Of a stretch of DNA of 42,206 bases, positions 26,771 through 36,371 are shown piece after piece. Positions within the stretch are counted from its first letter, which is position 1; each line of letters opens with the position of its first letter. The position numbers and the translations under genes were made by a program. Below the pieces are notes generated by a model. That model had not been told where the DNA came from, did not search any database, and saw only the letters and a program-made list of their open reading frames with translations. Source of the stretch: Rhodoplanes serenus (lineage in GTDB: Bacteria > Pseudomonadota > Alphaproteobacteria > Rhizobiales > Xanthobacteraceae); NCBI GenBank assembly GCA_945897515.1, contig CAMDFO010000037.1, positions 1 to 42,206 on the forward strand, read 5' to 3'.

Positions 26771-27367
26771 TCACTTCTGCTTCGGCGGCATTCTAGCAAC
26801 CGTCGTCAGAATTGACTGCACCTGCGCGCGCGCGGGGTCGATTCCCTTCGACGTATCCACCACGAAATCCGCCCGCCGGCGCTTCTCCGCGTCGGGCATC
26901 TGCCGCGCCAATAACGCTTCGAATCGCTCCTGTGTGAGCCCGCGCGCCAGCACCCGGGCGCGCTGCACGCTGGGCGGCGCCGAGACCACCAGCACGGCGT
27001 CGACCCGCCGGTCCCCGCCGGTCTCGTACAGCAGCGGAATATCGAGCACCGCGATCCGGGCGCCCGCGGCCTCGGCCCGGCGCAGAAACTCCTGTTCGGC
27101 GTCGCGCACCAGCGGATGCACCAGGGTCTCCAGCCGACGCAGCGCCGCGGGATCGCCGATCACCCGCTTGCCCAGCACCACACGATCGACCTTGCCGTCC
27201 TTTGTGGTCCCGGGGAATTCCGCCTCGATCAGCGGCGCGGCCTCGCCCTCGTAGAGCCGATGGACGGTGACATCGGCGTCATGTACCGGCACCCCGGCGT
27301 CGGCGAACAGCTGCGCCGTCGTGGTCTTTCCCATTCCGATCGAGCCGGTCAGGCCGAGCACGAACAT
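26771..27367 (-). CDS. coaE: Dephospho-CoA kinase (CoaE)
   Basis: Last step of coenzyme A synthesis, phosphorylating the 3'-OH of the ribose. The 198 residues start [39 protein letters not shown], containing the P-loop and the Asp of [18 protein letters not shown] and [18 protein letters not shown] follow as in the family. The start lies only six bases after the stop of maf, so the two form an operon. In Caulobacter and many relatives, as I remember it, aroE lies between them; it is missing here. Confidence 0.95.
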   Translation of the reverse strand: MFVLGLTGSIGMGKTTTAQLFADAGVPVHDADVTVHRLYEGEAAPLIEAEFPGTTKDGKVDRVVLGKRVIGDPAALRRLETLVHPLVRDAEQEFLRRAEAAGARIAVLDIPLLYETGGDRRVDAVLVVSAPPSVQRARVLARGLTQERFEALLARQMPDAEKRRRADFVVDTSKGIDPARAQVQSILTTVARMPPKQK

Positions 27368-27373
27368 GGCGCC

Positions 27374-27982
27374 TCACGTTGCAAGCAGTCGCTCCCGCCG
27401 CAGCCAGTGTAGCAGCGGCAACAGCGGCAGGCCGAGAATCGTCGAGTGATCGCCCTCCACCCGGTCGAATAATTGTATGCCGACGCCTTCAAGCTGATAG
27501 CCGCCGACGCTGGCCGTAGCCGCGCCCCCGACGGAATCGAGATAGCGCTCGAGGAACTCTTCGGAGAACGCCCGCATGGTCAACCGCGCAGCATCAACGT
27601 GCTCGAACACCACCTCGCCGTCTCGCACCACCGCCACCGCGGAATGCAGCATGTGGGTCTTGCCGCGCAGCGCGGCCAATTGAAGACGCGCGCTGTCGCG
27701 ATCCGCTGCCTTGGAAAACCGCCGGTCGCGCAACGCCAGCGTCTGATCGGCGCCGAGCACGATCCGGCCCGGCATTGTTGCTGCGATCGCGCGCGCCTTT
27801 TCCCGCGACAGCAGCGCAGCCGCTTCTCCCGGACCGATCGGCCCGGCCTGCGCCTCCACGGCGCGCTCATCGATCGACGCTGGATTGATCTCGATCGCGA
27901 TGCCGGCGGCTTCCAGCAGCGAACGCCGCACCGCGCTTTTGGAGGCCAGCACCAGCGGATCGGACGAAAGCCACAGCGCCAT
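27374..27982 (-). CDS. maf: Maf-like nucleotide pyrophosphatase
   Basis: Maf/YceF-type nucleoside triphosphate pyrophosphatase, thought to remove modified or non-canonical nucleotides. The 202 residues show LVLASKSAVRRSLLEAAGI, ASIDERAVEA, KARAIA, VLGADQTL (catalytic Asp) and DSVGGAATASVGGYQLEGVGIQLFDRVEGDHSTILGLPLLPLL. Two Maf proteins often occur in these bacteria; this is the one in the ppsR-maf-coaE cluster. The gene starts three bases after the ppsR stop, so it belongs to the same transcript. Confidence 0.93.
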   Translation of the reverse strand: MALWLSSDPLVLASKSAVRRSLLEAAGIAIEINPASIDERAVEAQAGPIGPGEAAALLSREKARAIAATMPGRIVLGADQTLALRDRRFSKAADRDSARLQLAALRGKTHMLHSAVAVVRDGEVVFEHVDAARLTMRAFSEEFLERYLDSVGGAATASVGGYQLEGVGIQLFDRVEGDHSTILGLPLLPLLHWLRRERLLAT

Positions 27983-27985
27983 GGT

Positions 27986-28825
27986 TCACGATACCGTTTT
28001 ACGGCGGCGGTCGACCAGCAACGCCATCACGGCCGCTGCGGTTTCCTCGATCGAGCGGCGGGTCACGTCGATGATCGGCCAGTTGTGCCGGCTGCACAGC
28101 TTGCGGGCGAACGCGACCTCTTCTGTCACCGACTGGCGATCGACATACTGTTCAGCGTCGTGCTCGGCACGCAGGCCCAGCAGCCGGTTCTGCCGGATCT
28201 GCACGATTCGCTCCGGCGTAGCGGTCAGTCCGACCACCAGCGGGTTCTTGAGCGCTTCGAGCTGCGGCGGCACCGGCAGCGCCGGCACTAGCGGAATGTT
28301 CGCGGTCTTCACGCCACGATTGGCGAGATAGATCGAGGTCGGCGTTTTCGACGTGCGCGAAACCCCGACCAGCACGACGTCCGCTTCTTCCAGGCCGTCG
28401 GTATGCTGACCGTCGTCATGCAGCATGGTGAAATTGAGCGCGTCGATGCGCTTGAAATATTCGGCGTTGAGCACATGCTGCGCGCCGACCCGCGGCTTTG
28501 TCTCGGCGCCGAGATAGGCCTGGAAGAGCTGCAGCACCGGACCGAGGATCGAGAGATGCGGCACCCCGAGGGTTTTGCACTTTTCGATCAGGCGTTCGGA
28601 CAGATCGCCCTCCAGCAAGGTATAGAGCACGATGCCAGGCCAGTTCTCGATCTCGGTCAGCACGCGGTCGAGTTGCTTGTGGGTGCGCACCAGCGGGTGC
28701 ATGTGCTCAACCGGCGAAACGCTGGTGTATTGTGCAGCTGCCGCGCGCGCGACCGTGATCAGCGTCTCTCCAGTCGCATCGGAGACGAGGTGAAGATGGA
28801 AATAGCTTGCGCCGCGCGAAGGCAT
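27986..28825 (-). CDS. ppsR: Pyruvate,phosphate dikinase / PEP synthase regulatory protein (DUF299)
   Basis: Bifunctional kinase/phosphorylase that inactivates or reactivates a dikinase by ADP-dependent phosphorylation. The 279 residues contain [44 protein letters not shown], the P-loop [18 protein letters not shown] and [21 protein letters not shown] at 28825 gives the family-length N-terminus; an in-frame ATG at 28840 is an alternative and neither has a good ribosome site. The homologue beside the Caulobacter origin (RP001 type) is the first gene left of the origin, as here. Confidence 0.92.
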   Translation of the reverse strand: MPSRGASYFHLHLVSDATGETLITVARAAAAQYTSVSPVEHMHPLVRTHKQLDRVLTEIENWPGIVLYTLLEGDLSERLIEKCKTLGVPHLSILGPVLQLFQAYLGAETKPRVGAQHVLNAEYFKRIDALNFTMLHDDGQHTDGLEEADVVLVGVSRTSKTPTSIYLANRGVKTANIPLVPALPVPPQLEALKNPLVVGLTATPERIVQIRQNRLLGLRAEHDAEQYVDRQSVTEEVAFARKLCSRHNWPIIDVTRRSIEETAAAVMALLVDRRRKTVS

Positions 28826-29189
28826 GTATGTCGGCCGCATAACCTGTGGATCGATGGGGAGCAGGCCACGCCTTTGGACCACGTGCAAGCACCGTGCCGG
28901 GATAGCCTGCATTTATGTCCACACAACGTTCGTTGCGGGTAAGCCACGTCGGTGCGGGGTGGACGGACGGGATAGCGTAACAACGGCCTACCACGGTCGC
29001 GATCGTCTGCCCTTACGCTTTGATATGACGGAGGAAACGGCTATCCAATGAAGCACACAGGCAGCGTTTTATATTGTGGGGAAAGAAGAAGGTAGCGGGG
29101 ACGGACTGTGGATGCCGAGTCATGAGTCCAATCCACCGACCAACTACTACTACAAACAGATTCTCTAGTTTAGAGGAGTGAAGGGCGTC
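28826..29189. other. Putative chromosomal replication origin (oriC) between ppsR and hemE
   Basis: A 364-base gap between divergent ppsR and hemE, the position of the Caulobacter origin. Candidate DnaA sites: TGTGGATCG near 28845 (complement CGATCCACA, one base from the TGATCCACA class), TGTGGATGC near 29108, ATGTCCACA near 28915. TGGGGA (complement TCCCCA, the weak Caulobacter box) occurs at 28855-28860 and 29077-29082. A CTACTACTAC run at 29144-29153 recalls DnaA-trio elements beside an AT-rich stretch. Two GANTC methylation sites (29124-29128, 29159-29163) bracket it. I see no TTAA-N7-TTAA CtrA site. Synteny is the strongest argument; the boxes are weak. Confidence 0.6.
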
Positions 29190-30227
<1,038 letters not shown>

Positions 30228-30331
30228 TCCGAAGTAGTAGCCATGGTTTGAGACGCATCGCTGCGCGACGCTCCTCACCATGAGGTCGGAGGTTCACGGC
30301 AGGATGGATGCCTCGTTTTCCGGGAGATTTG

Positions 30332-30353
30332 TGCTATCATGCCTGCATGAGCA
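30332..30353. promoter_or_regulatory. Inverted repeat over the antitoxin start codon, probable operator
   Basis: The arms TGCT-A-TCATGC and GCATGA-GCA are complementary apart from one unpaired A, with CT at the centre. The right arm covers the ATG at 30347. GCTATCAT upstream could serve as a -10 box. This is the usual place for an autoregulatory operator of a toxin-antitoxin operon; an RNA hairpin hiding the start is an alternative. Confidence 0.5.
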
Positions 30354-30577
30354 GAGAACAGGTCAAAGCCGTCCTTGATCGCGTACTGACTTGGCCGCCT
30401 GAGCGGCAAGAAGATGCCGCGAAAATTCTGCGCCAGATGGAACAGCAGGCGGATGCGGGCTATCGCCTCACTGATGAACAGGCGGAAGAAGTAAGCCGCC
30501 GTCTCGAGGACAAGAACGCGAGCTCCCTCACGCTCGAGGCCTTCAACGAACATGTGCGACGACGCACGGGCGTATGA
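30347..30577 (+). CDS. Antitoxin-like small protein, partner of the ParE/RelE-type toxin
   Basis: A 76-residue charged, helical protein (MSREQVKAVLDRVLTWPPERQEDAAKILRQMEQQ, then LTDEQAEEVSRRLEDKN). It lies directly upstream of a RelE/ParE-fold toxin gene with an ATGA overlap, the standard order of such modules. I recognise no clear DNA-binding domain, although DEQAEEVSRRL-type tails occur in antitoxins paired with ParE-like toxins. ATG at 30347 lies within an inverted repeat. The assignment rests mainly on context. Confidence 0.75.
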   Translation: MSREQVKAVLDRVLTWPPERQEDAAKILRQMEQQADAGYRLTDEQAEEVSRRLEDKNASSLTLEAFNEHVRRRTGV

Positions 30578-30864
30578 AGGTTATCGTCCGCGAGGCGGCT
30601 GTACGCGATATTGACAGCATCTTCGACTGGATTACCAAGGACAATCCCCGCGCTGCGATCGAGATGGTTCGACGCATTCAAAACCGAATTAATCGGCTTG
30701 CCGTTCCCGGACTTGCTCACATGGGGCGGCCTGGGTTGGTAAACGGGACGCGTGAATTGGTCGAACCTCCATACATCATCGTGTACATAGTCAACGAGAT
30801 GGCGGACGAGACTGCGGTGCTTGCCGTGGTACACGGGGCCCAGGATCGTGGTTCGAATAACTAA
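30574..30864 (+). CDS. ParE/RelE-superfamily toxin
   Basis: A 96-residue protein starting MKVIVREAAVRDIDSIFDWITKDNPRAAIEMVRRIQNRINRLAVPGLAHMGRPGLVNGTRELVEPPYIIVYIVNE. The helix-helix-sheet order and TRELVEPPYIIVY match ParE-type toxins (gyrase poisons) and the wider RelE fold (ribosome-dependent mRNA cleavage); sequence alone favours ParE but cannot exclude the other. It overlaps the antitoxin by four bases and sits between hemE and hemJ, which are close neighbours in relatives. Confidence 0.88.
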   Translation: MKVIVREAAVRDIDSIFDWITKDNPRAAIEMVRRIQNRINRLAVPGLAHMGRPGLVNGTRELVEPPYIIVYIVNEMADETAVLAVVHGAQDRGSNN

Positions 30865-30900
30865 TCAATGAGAACGGCCGCAGGTCGGGATCGCTAGCTC

Positions 30901-31326
30901 ATGTACCAATGGCTGCTCGCCTTCCACATCATCGCCGTCATCGCTTGGATGGCGGGCATGCTCTATCTGCCTCGGCTGTTCGTCTATCACTGCGAAGCCG
31001 ATCCGGGCTCGCGTCAGTCCGAGACCTTCAAGGTCATGGAACGGCGGCTGCTCAAGGTCATCATCAATCCGGCGATGATCCTGACCTGGGTGCTGGGCCT
31101 GTGGCTGGTCTGGCAGGGCGGCTGGTATGCCTCGCCTTGGTTCCACGCCAAGTTCGTCCTGGTGTTCCTGATGTCAGGTCTGCATGGCGCGCTGTCGCGC
31201 TACGTCAAGGATTTCGCCGCCGACAAGAACCGGAAATCCCAGAAATTCTATCGCATTATCAATGAGGTGCCTGCCGTCCTGATGGTCTTGATCGTGATCC
31301 TCGCGGTGGTCAAGCCGTTCTCGTAA
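30901..31326 (+). CDS. hemJ: Protoporphyrinogen oxidase HemJ
   Basis: Membrane haem enzyme that oxidises protoporphyrinogen IX to protoporphyrin IX. The 141 residues form four transmembrane helices: WLLAFHIIAVIAWMAGMLYLPRLFVYH with the conserved His, then RRLLKVIINPAMILTWVLGLWL, WFHAKFVLVFLMSGLHGALSRY, and VPAVLMVLIVILAVVKPF. The length and ordering match HemJ. Its position after hemE (interrupted here by a toxin-antitoxin pair) and before rho is conserved. Confidence 0.93.
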   Translation: MYQWLLAFHIIAVIAWMAGMLYLPRLFVYHCEADPGSRQSETFKVMERRLLKVIINPAMILTWVLGLWLVWQGGWYASPWFHAKFVLVFLMSGLHGALSRYVKDFAADKNRKSQKFYRIINEVPAVLMVLIVILAVVKPFS

Positions 31327-31358
31327 ACCACGCGTTCGCGGATTTGCGGCCGCGCCCC

Positions 31359-31387
31359 TTGCGTAAAACCGGGTCTTTCCGTATCTT
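31359..31387 (+). promoter_or_regulatory. Possible rho promoter
   Basis: TTGCGT at 31359-31364 and TATCTT at 31382-31387 are separated by 17 bases, giving a vegetative-type promoter about 180 bases before rho. The hexamers match the consensus only partly, so this is tentative. Confidence 0.3.
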
Positions 31388-31466
31388 CGTGCATCCCACC
31401 GAACGTAGGCGGATGTATTCGAGTCTCGATCCCGCCTTGGGATCGGCCGGTACATCGGGCCCCGGG

Positions 31467-31522
31467 CACTCGTTAGTCCCCAAACCCTAGACCTGCGATT
31501 CCCCTCCGTACCCGTCCGCCAG
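31467..31522 (+). promoter_or_regulatory. C-rich, G-poor rho leader, candidate Rho-utilisation (rut) site
   Basis: By hand count this 56-base stretch has 26 C and 9 G, in a genome where the two are otherwise similar, with runs such as TCCCC, ACCC and CCCCTCC. C-rich unstructured RNA is what Rho binds. rho is autoregulated by leader termination in Escherichia coli, so the same logic is plausible here. Confidence 0.4.
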
Positions 31523-31570
31523 TGCCGGTTTTGATTCCAGGCGCCGCCGGTTCCCCCAAGGAATACCCGC

Positions 31571-32836
31571 ATGCGGGAAATGAAGTTACAAGACCTCAAG
31601 ACCAAGACCCCTCCCGAGCTTCTCGCGTTCGCCGAAGAGCACGAAATCGAAAACGCCAGCACCATGCGCAAGCAGGAGCTGATGTTCGCGATCCTCAAGC
31701 AACTCGCGGCCAAGGAGGTGGACATAATCGGCGAAGGCGTCGTCGAGGTGCTCTCCGATGGCTTCGGCTTCCTGCGCTCGCCGGAAGCAAACTACCTGCC
31801 CGGCCCCGACGACATCTACGTCTCACCCTCGCAGATCAGGCGCTTCGGCCTGCGCACCGGCGACACCGTCGACGGCCAGATCCGCAGCCCGAAGGACGGC
31901 GAGCGCTATTTCGCGCTGCTCAAGGTCAACACCATCAATTTCGAGGACCCCGAGAAGGCGCGCCATAAGATCAACTTCGACAATCTCACGCCGCTCTATC
32001 CTGACGAGCGGCTGAAGATGGAGCACGAGGATCCGACCAAGAAGGATCTCTCGCCGCGCGTCATCGACATCGTGGCGCCGATCGGCAAGGGCCAGCGCGC
32101 CCTGATCGTGTCGCCGCCGCGCACCGGCAAGACCGTGCTGCTGCAGAACATCGCGCACGCGATCACGTCCAACCATCCCGAGTGCTACCTGATCGTGCTG
32201 CTGATCGACGAGCGGCCCGAGGAGGTCACCGACATGCAGCGCTCGGTGAAGGGCGAGGTGGTGTCCTCGACCTTCGACGAGCCGGCATCGCGTCACGTCG
32301 CGGTCGCCGAAATGGTGATCGAAAAGGCCAAGCGCCTGGTCGAGCATCAGCGCGACGTGGTGATCCTGCTCGATTCCATCACCCGTCTCGGTCGCGCCTA
32401 CAACACCGTGGTGCCGAGCTCCGGCAAGGTGCTGACCGGCGGCGTCGACGCCAACGCGTTGCAGCGGCCGAAGCGCTTCTTCGGCGCGGCCCGTAATATC
32501 GAAGAAGGCGGCTCGCTGACCATTATCGCGACCGCTCTGATCGACACCGGCAGCCGCATGGACGAGGTGATTTTCGAAGAATTCAAGGGCACCGGCAATT
32601 CGGAACTGATTCTGGATCGGAAAGTTGCCGACAAGCGCACTTTCCCGGCGATGGACATCACCCGGTCGGGCACGCGCAAGGAAGAGCTGCTGACGGATCC
32701 GGCCGTGCTCAAGAAAATGTACGTTCTGCGGCGAATTCTTAACCCGATGGGAACCATGGATGCGATTGATTTCCTGTTGGACAAACTGCGCAGCACCAAG
32801 AGCAACTCCGAATTCTTCGAGTCGATGAACACCTGA
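31571..32836 (+). CDS. rho: Transcription termination factor Rho
   Basis: Hexameric RNA helicase that ends transcription. The 421 residues show the N-terminal helix region ([42 protein letters not shown]), the cold-shock-like RNA site ([40 protein letters not shown]), Walker A (PPRTGKT), Walker B ([17 protein letters not shown]), and the Q- and R-loop region ([24 protein letters not shown]). Start [10 protein letters not shown] matches relatives. The next gene begins within the stop codon (TGATG), so rho is translationally coupled to it. Confidence 0.97.
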   Translation: MREMKLQDLKTKTPPELLAFAEEHEIENASTMRKQELMFAILKQLAAKEVDIIGEGVVEVLSDGFGFLRSPEANYLPGPDDIYVSPSQIRRFGLRTGDTVDGQIRSPKDGERYFALLKVNTINFEDPEKARHKINFDNLTPLYPDERLKMEHEDPTKKDLSPRVIDIVAPIGKGQRALIVSPPRTGKTVLLQNIAHAITSNHPECYLIVLLIDERPEEVTDMQRSVKGEVVSSTFDEPASRHVAVAEMVIEKAKRLVEHQRDVVILLDSITRLGRAYNTVVPSSGKVLTGGVDANALQRPKRFFGAARNIEEGGSLTIIATALIDTGSRMDEVIFEEFKGTGNSELILDRKVADKRTFPAMDITRSGTRKEELLTDPAVLKKMYVLRRILNPMGTMDAIDFLLDKLRSTKSNSEFFESMNT

Positions 32837-33531
32837 TGCGACGTGCCGCCACCGCTTCGATAGCCGTGCTACTCGGCCTGCTCGGCGCGACGGCGGCGCA
32901 TGCGATCGCGCCGGTGACGGTGTTCGGCCTGCGGTTCCCTGAGGAAGTCGGCGGCTATACGCTGAACGACTCGACCAATTTCGAGCGCACCAATCCAGGG
33001 CTGGGCTACAGCATAGATTACTCCATGCCGGGCTGGAAGCTCGACGTCTTTATCTACGATCTCAAGCGGCGCGAGATTCCGGACGACGCCAAATCCGCGA
33101 TCGTGCGGGCGGAGTTCGAGCGGTCGCGCGAGGATGTGTTCCTCGCACAGCCGCGCGGGCCTTACGCCCAGGTCTATCTGCGGCGGAACTTCACCATCGA
33201 CGATGCCGGCAAGCGCACGCGTTTCCAGTGCGCGGCGTTCCACATGACGCGCGATGGCGCGCGGCCGCAGGATGGTTTCCTGTGCGTCACGTCGTGGCGG
33301 AATAAGTTTGTGAAATTCCGCCTCACCACGCTGGCCCGGCAAGGCACCGAGGCCGAGGCGCGCCAGCACATGGCTGCCTGGAATCCGGTGTTGTGGAGCG
33401 GGCCGAATGCGGCGCCGCCGCAACAGGCCACGCCGCCTCGAGCCGGGCCGCCGCGTGCGGCAGGGCCACCCCGCCGCCCGCCTCCGCCCCCGCGCCGGTT
33501 CCGGTGTCCCGAAGGCTACATCTGCCGCTAG
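32836..33531 (+). CDS. Exported protein of unknown function with Pro-rich tail
   Basis: A 231-residue protein with a signal peptide ([23 protein letters not shown]). The mature domain of about 170 residues has a repeated pattern of aromatic and charged residues (FGLRFPEEVGGYTLNDSTNF, GWKLDVFIYDLKRREIP, KFVKFRLTTLARQGTE) and four Cys, including CPEGYIC at the very end. A Pro/Arg-rich linker of about 35 residues precedes that motif. I recognise no family. Its ATG overlaps the rho stop by one base, so it is co-expressed with rho, an unusual partner. Confidence 0.8.
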   Translation: MRRAATASIAVLLGLLGATAAHAIAPVTVFGLRFPEEVGGYTLNDSTNFERTNPGLGYSIDYSMPGWKLDVFIYDLKRREIPDDAKSAIVRAEFERSREDVFLAQPRGPYAQVYLRRNFTIDDAGKRTRFQCAAFHMTRDGARPQDGFLCVTSWRNKFVKFRLTTLARQGTEAEARQHMAAWNPVLWSGPNAAPPQQATPPRAGPPRAAGPPRRPPPPPRRFRCPEGYICR

Positions 33532-33534
33532 TTT

Positions 33535-35589
33535 TTATGCCGTGGTGGTGCCTTGCATCGCCGCGACTGCGTCCGCGATCTTGTCCGGATCGCCAAGCGG
33601 CAGCGAGCAGCGCTCGCTGACGCAGACGAACGCCGCGCTCGCAGGGCCCGCCGCGATCTTTGCCTGAGCCGGATGCGACGCCGGCAGTGCATCCGCGGAT
33701 GGGGCACGCAACACGATCCGGTTCAAGTGCGGAAGCTTCAGCGCCGCGTCGGCAAAGCGCGCGTGATCCGGCCCGGTGACCACGATCTCGGCGGCGTTGA
33801 GTCGCAGGTCGAGCGCGTTGAGCAGCGCGGCATGGCCGAACAGATTCTGCGCCGCGCCCGCCAGCACGCCGTCGAACAGCTTATCGACGGCCGCGCGCCA
33901 TTTCGGATCGCCGGTCAGTGCGGCGAGGCGCACGAGATTGTGCGCCGCCACTGCATTCGGATTGGGCGTGGCGTCGTCGGTGGTGGCACTTGGCCGTACC
34001 ACCAGACCTTCGGCGTCATCGGCGGTGAAATAATATCCGCCGTTGTCGGCGTTGGCATAGTGCCGGTCGAGCGCGCCCTGCCAGGTGAGCGCGGTGTCGA
34101 GATATTTTCGCTCGCCGGTCGCCTCGTAGAGCGAAAGCGCCGCGCGGATCATTTCGGCGAAATCCGAAGCCAGCCCCGGAAACAGCAGCCGGCCGTCGCG
34201 CCAGGAGTGACCGAGCCGGTCGCCGCGGGTCATCTCTCGCGCGATGAAATCGAATGCGCGCGCCGCCATCGCGATCCACTCCGGCTCGCCGAACATCGTG
34301 CCGGCGTTGACCAGCGCGGCGATCATCATGCCGTTCCAGTCCGCTAGCACCTTGTCGTCGAGACCTGGACGGACGCGCGGTTCGCGCACCGCGAACAGCT
34401 TGTCCCGCAATCCCGATAGCCGTGCCTCGTCCTCGGCGCTGCGCGCAACCCGCGCCAGGCGATTGAGGATCGTGTGGCCCTCGAAATTCCCGGCGTCGGT
34501 CACGTCGTAATGCTGTGCGAAGAACGCCGCATCGTCCTCGCCCAGCACCGACACGATCTCGGCGCGCGTCCAGACGTAGAACTTGCCCTCCTCGCCCTCC
34601 GAATCGGCATCGAGCGAAGCCGAGAACGCGCCACCCGCGGTGGTCATCTCCCGCTTGAGCCAGCCCACGGTCTCAACTGCACGTTCCCGGTACAGCGCGT
34701 TGCCGGTGTGCTGCCACGCCAGCGGCAATAGCTCCAGGAGCTGCGCGTTGTCGTACAGCATCTTCTCGAAATGCGGCACCAGCCAGCGCGCGTCCACCGA
34801 ATAGCGCGAGAATCCGCCGCCGAGGTGATCGTAGATGCCGCCTTCGGAAATCCGCTCCAGCGTGTGCTCGATCAATTTGAAATAGCGCTCGTCGCCGGTC
34901 CGCAATCCGGCGCGCCACATCAGCTCGTACATCTTGGAGTTGGGAAACTTCGGCGCGCCGCGCATGCCGCCGTTGACCGGATCGAACGCGCCGGCGATCT
35001 GCGTCGCCATCTGGTCGAGCTCGGCCGCGCCGATCGTCACGCGCCCGGCCGGCCGCGCCCGCTCGGCGAGCCGCGCCATCAGCGCATCGCGATTCTGCGC
35101 GATCTTGGCCGGCTCGTCGCGGAACAGCCGCGACACCTCGCGCAGCACATCGGTGAACGCCGGCTTGCCGTAGCGCGACTCCTTCGGAAAATAAGTCCCG
35201 CCCCACACCGGTTCGCCTGCGGGTGTTAGAAACATGGTGAGCGGCCAGCCGCCCTGCTCGCCCAGATGATGCAGCGCCGACATGTAGATCTGGTCGATGT
35301 CGGGGCGCTCCTCGCGGTCGACCTTGATGTTCACGAACAGCGCGTTCATCACCTCGGCGGTGGCCGCATCCTCGAAACTTTCGTGCGCCATCACATGGCA
35401 CCAGTGGCAGGCGGCGTAGCCGACCGACAGCAATATCGGCCGGCCGGTGCGCTTGGCCTCAGCCAGCGCGTCCGGTCCCCACGGCCACCAGGCGACCGGA
35501 TTGTCCTTATGTTGCAACAGGTACGGACTGGTTTCCCGGCCGAGACGATTGGCCGGCGACGCGGTGGCGTGGGATTGAGGTGAGGACAT
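33535..35589 (-). CDS. Thioredoxin-domain protein, DUF255/YyaL (spermatogenesis-associated 20-like)
   Basis: A 684-residue protein. The N-terminal thioredoxin-like domain ([29 protein letters not shown], then [14 protein letters not shown] with a CxxC motif, and [18 protein letters not shown]) is followed by an (alpha/alpha)6-barrel region like N-acylglucosamine epimerase ([36 protein letters not shown], then [16 protein letters not shown]). Function is unproven in the family. ATG at 35589 gives [17 protein letters not shown]; an ATG at 35610 is also in frame. It is convergent with the rho-linked gene. Confidence 0.9.
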   Translation of the reverse strand: MSSPQSHATASPANRLGRETSPYLLQHKDNPVAWWPWGPDALAEAKRTGRPILLSVGYAACHWCHVMAHESFEDAATAEVMNALFVNIKVDREERPDIDQIYMSALHHLGEQGGWPLTMFLTPAGEPVWGGTYFPKESRYGKPAFTDVLREVSRLFRDEPAKIAQNRDALMARLAERARPAGRVTIGAAELDQMATQIAGAFDPVNGGMRGAPKFPNSKMYELMWRAGLRTGDERYFKLIEHTLERISEGGIYDHLGGGFSRYSVDARWLVPHFEKMLYDNAQLLELLPLAWQHTGNALYRERAVETVGWLKREMTTAGGAFSASLDADSEGEEGKFYVWTRAEIVSVLGEDDAAFFAQHYDVTDAGNFEGHTILNRLARVARSAEDEARLSGLRDKLFAVREPRVRPGLDDKVLADWNGMMIAALVNAGTMFGEPEWIAMAARAFDFIAREMTRGDRLGHSWRDGRLLFPGLASDFAEMIRAALSLYEATGERKYLDTALTWQGALDRHYANADNGGYYFTADDAEGLVVRPSATTDDATPNPNAVAAHNLVRLAALTGDPKWRAAVDKLFDGVLAGAAQNLFGHAALLNALDLRLNAAEIVVTGPDHARFADAALKLPHLNRIVLRAPSADALPASHPAQAKIAAGPASAAFVCVSERCSLPLGDPDKIADAVAAMQGTTTA

Positions 35590-35784
35590 CTGTCGATCTC
35601 TACCGCTCATTTTATGACAATTGGGCCGGCCGGCCACCTGTGGCGTGGAAGCCGCACCGGACCGCGACGAAGCAGCGCCGGGGGTAGCCGCGCCTTGCCA
35701 TTAGGAGTATGTATGGGATGCCTCGACGAGATGTCAGCCCGACACTCGTGTGTCGGGGACGCGAATCTAAATCGGAGACTGACT

Positions 35785-35988
35785 GTGGCTACAGGCACTG
35801 TGAAGTGGTTCAACGCGACCAAGGGTTACGGCTTTATCCAGCCTCAAGGCGGCGGCAAGGATGTGTTCGTTCACATCTCGGCGGTCGAGCGTGCCGGACT
35901 GAGCAACCTCAATGAAGGCCAGCAGATCGAATACGAAGTGGTGGCCAACCGCGGTAAAGAGTCCGCGGAAAATCTCAAGGTGAAGTAA
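35785..35988 (+). CDS. Cold-shock protein (CspA family)
   Basis: A 67-residue single cold-shock domain that binds single-stranded RNA/DNA and melts RNA structure. RNP1 is KGYGFIQ and RNP2 is [22 protein letters not shown] opens the domain. It begins at GTG 35785, with GGAG seven bases upstream. The upstream ~190 bases hold no other gene and probably carry the promoter and 5' leader, which in csp genes often controls translation. A clear terminator follows. Confidence 0.95.
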   Translation: MATGTVKWFNATKGYGFIQPQGGGKDVFVHISAVERAGLSNLNEGQQIEYEVVANRGKESAENLKVK

Positions 35989-35999
35989 CCACCGCAATC

Positions 36000-36029
36000 G
36001 CCGGCTGCGGGGCGAGCTTGCAGCCGGCC
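36000..36029 (+). repeat. Inverted repeat after the csp gene
   Basis: GCCGGCTG at 36000-36007 and its near-complement GCAGCCGGC, ending at 36028, surround a ten to twelve base loop. It has no T-run and lies between the csp stop and the terminator, so it would extend the 3' UTR structure and could protect the mRNA. Confidence 0.5.
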
Positions 36030-36049
36030 ATTGGACAGCGAATTCGGGA

Positions 36050-36076
36050 AGCCCGGCGGGTATGCCGGGCTTTTTG
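36050..36076 (+). terminator. Intrinsic terminator of the csp gene
   Basis: The stem AGCCCGGC / GCCGGGCT encloses a six-base loop (GGGTAT) and is followed directly by TTTTTG. It is the best Rho-independent terminator in the window and ends the csp transcript about 60 bases after its stop. Confidence 0.85.
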
Positions 36077-36125
36077 TATTTTGATCTGGCGTAAGGCTGC
36101 GCGTTAGGCCATTGCCACTCTCTCC

Positions 36126-36289
36126 CCGTCACCCTGAGGTGCGCGCACTTGCGCGCCTCGAAGGGCGACGGCCCGGCTGTTGCGACGCTGGGATGTTGCA
36201 CCCTCATGGCCGTGCATCCTTCGAGGCCCGGCTGCAATCGGCGCAACCTACGTGCGCTTGGCTACCAGCCGGGCACCTCAGGATGACGG
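36126..36289. repeat. Long palindromic intergenic repeat before the TauE/SafE gene
   Basis: Outer arms CCGTCACCCTGAGGTG and CACCTCAGGATGACGG are near-perfect complements. Internal segments (TGCGCGCCTCGAAGG against CCTTCGAGGC; GCCCGGCTG against CAGCCGGGC) can also pair. It accounts for most of the 383-base space between the csp gene and the transporter gene. It is another common class of dispersed palindrome in these genomes, distinct from the GGGCTTGACCCGG class. Confidence 0.75.
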
Positions 36290-36371
36290 AGCAAGCAGCT
36301 TCGCCGCCCGCGCATCGTCGCTTCGCACATCGCGCATTGCTGCCCGCTGCAAATCGCCGCAGGATCGCCGA

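Noticed and set aside
28826..29189. CtrA-binding sites (TTAA-N7-TTAA) in the origin region
   Set aside because: I looked and found none matching, so no CtrA claim is made.
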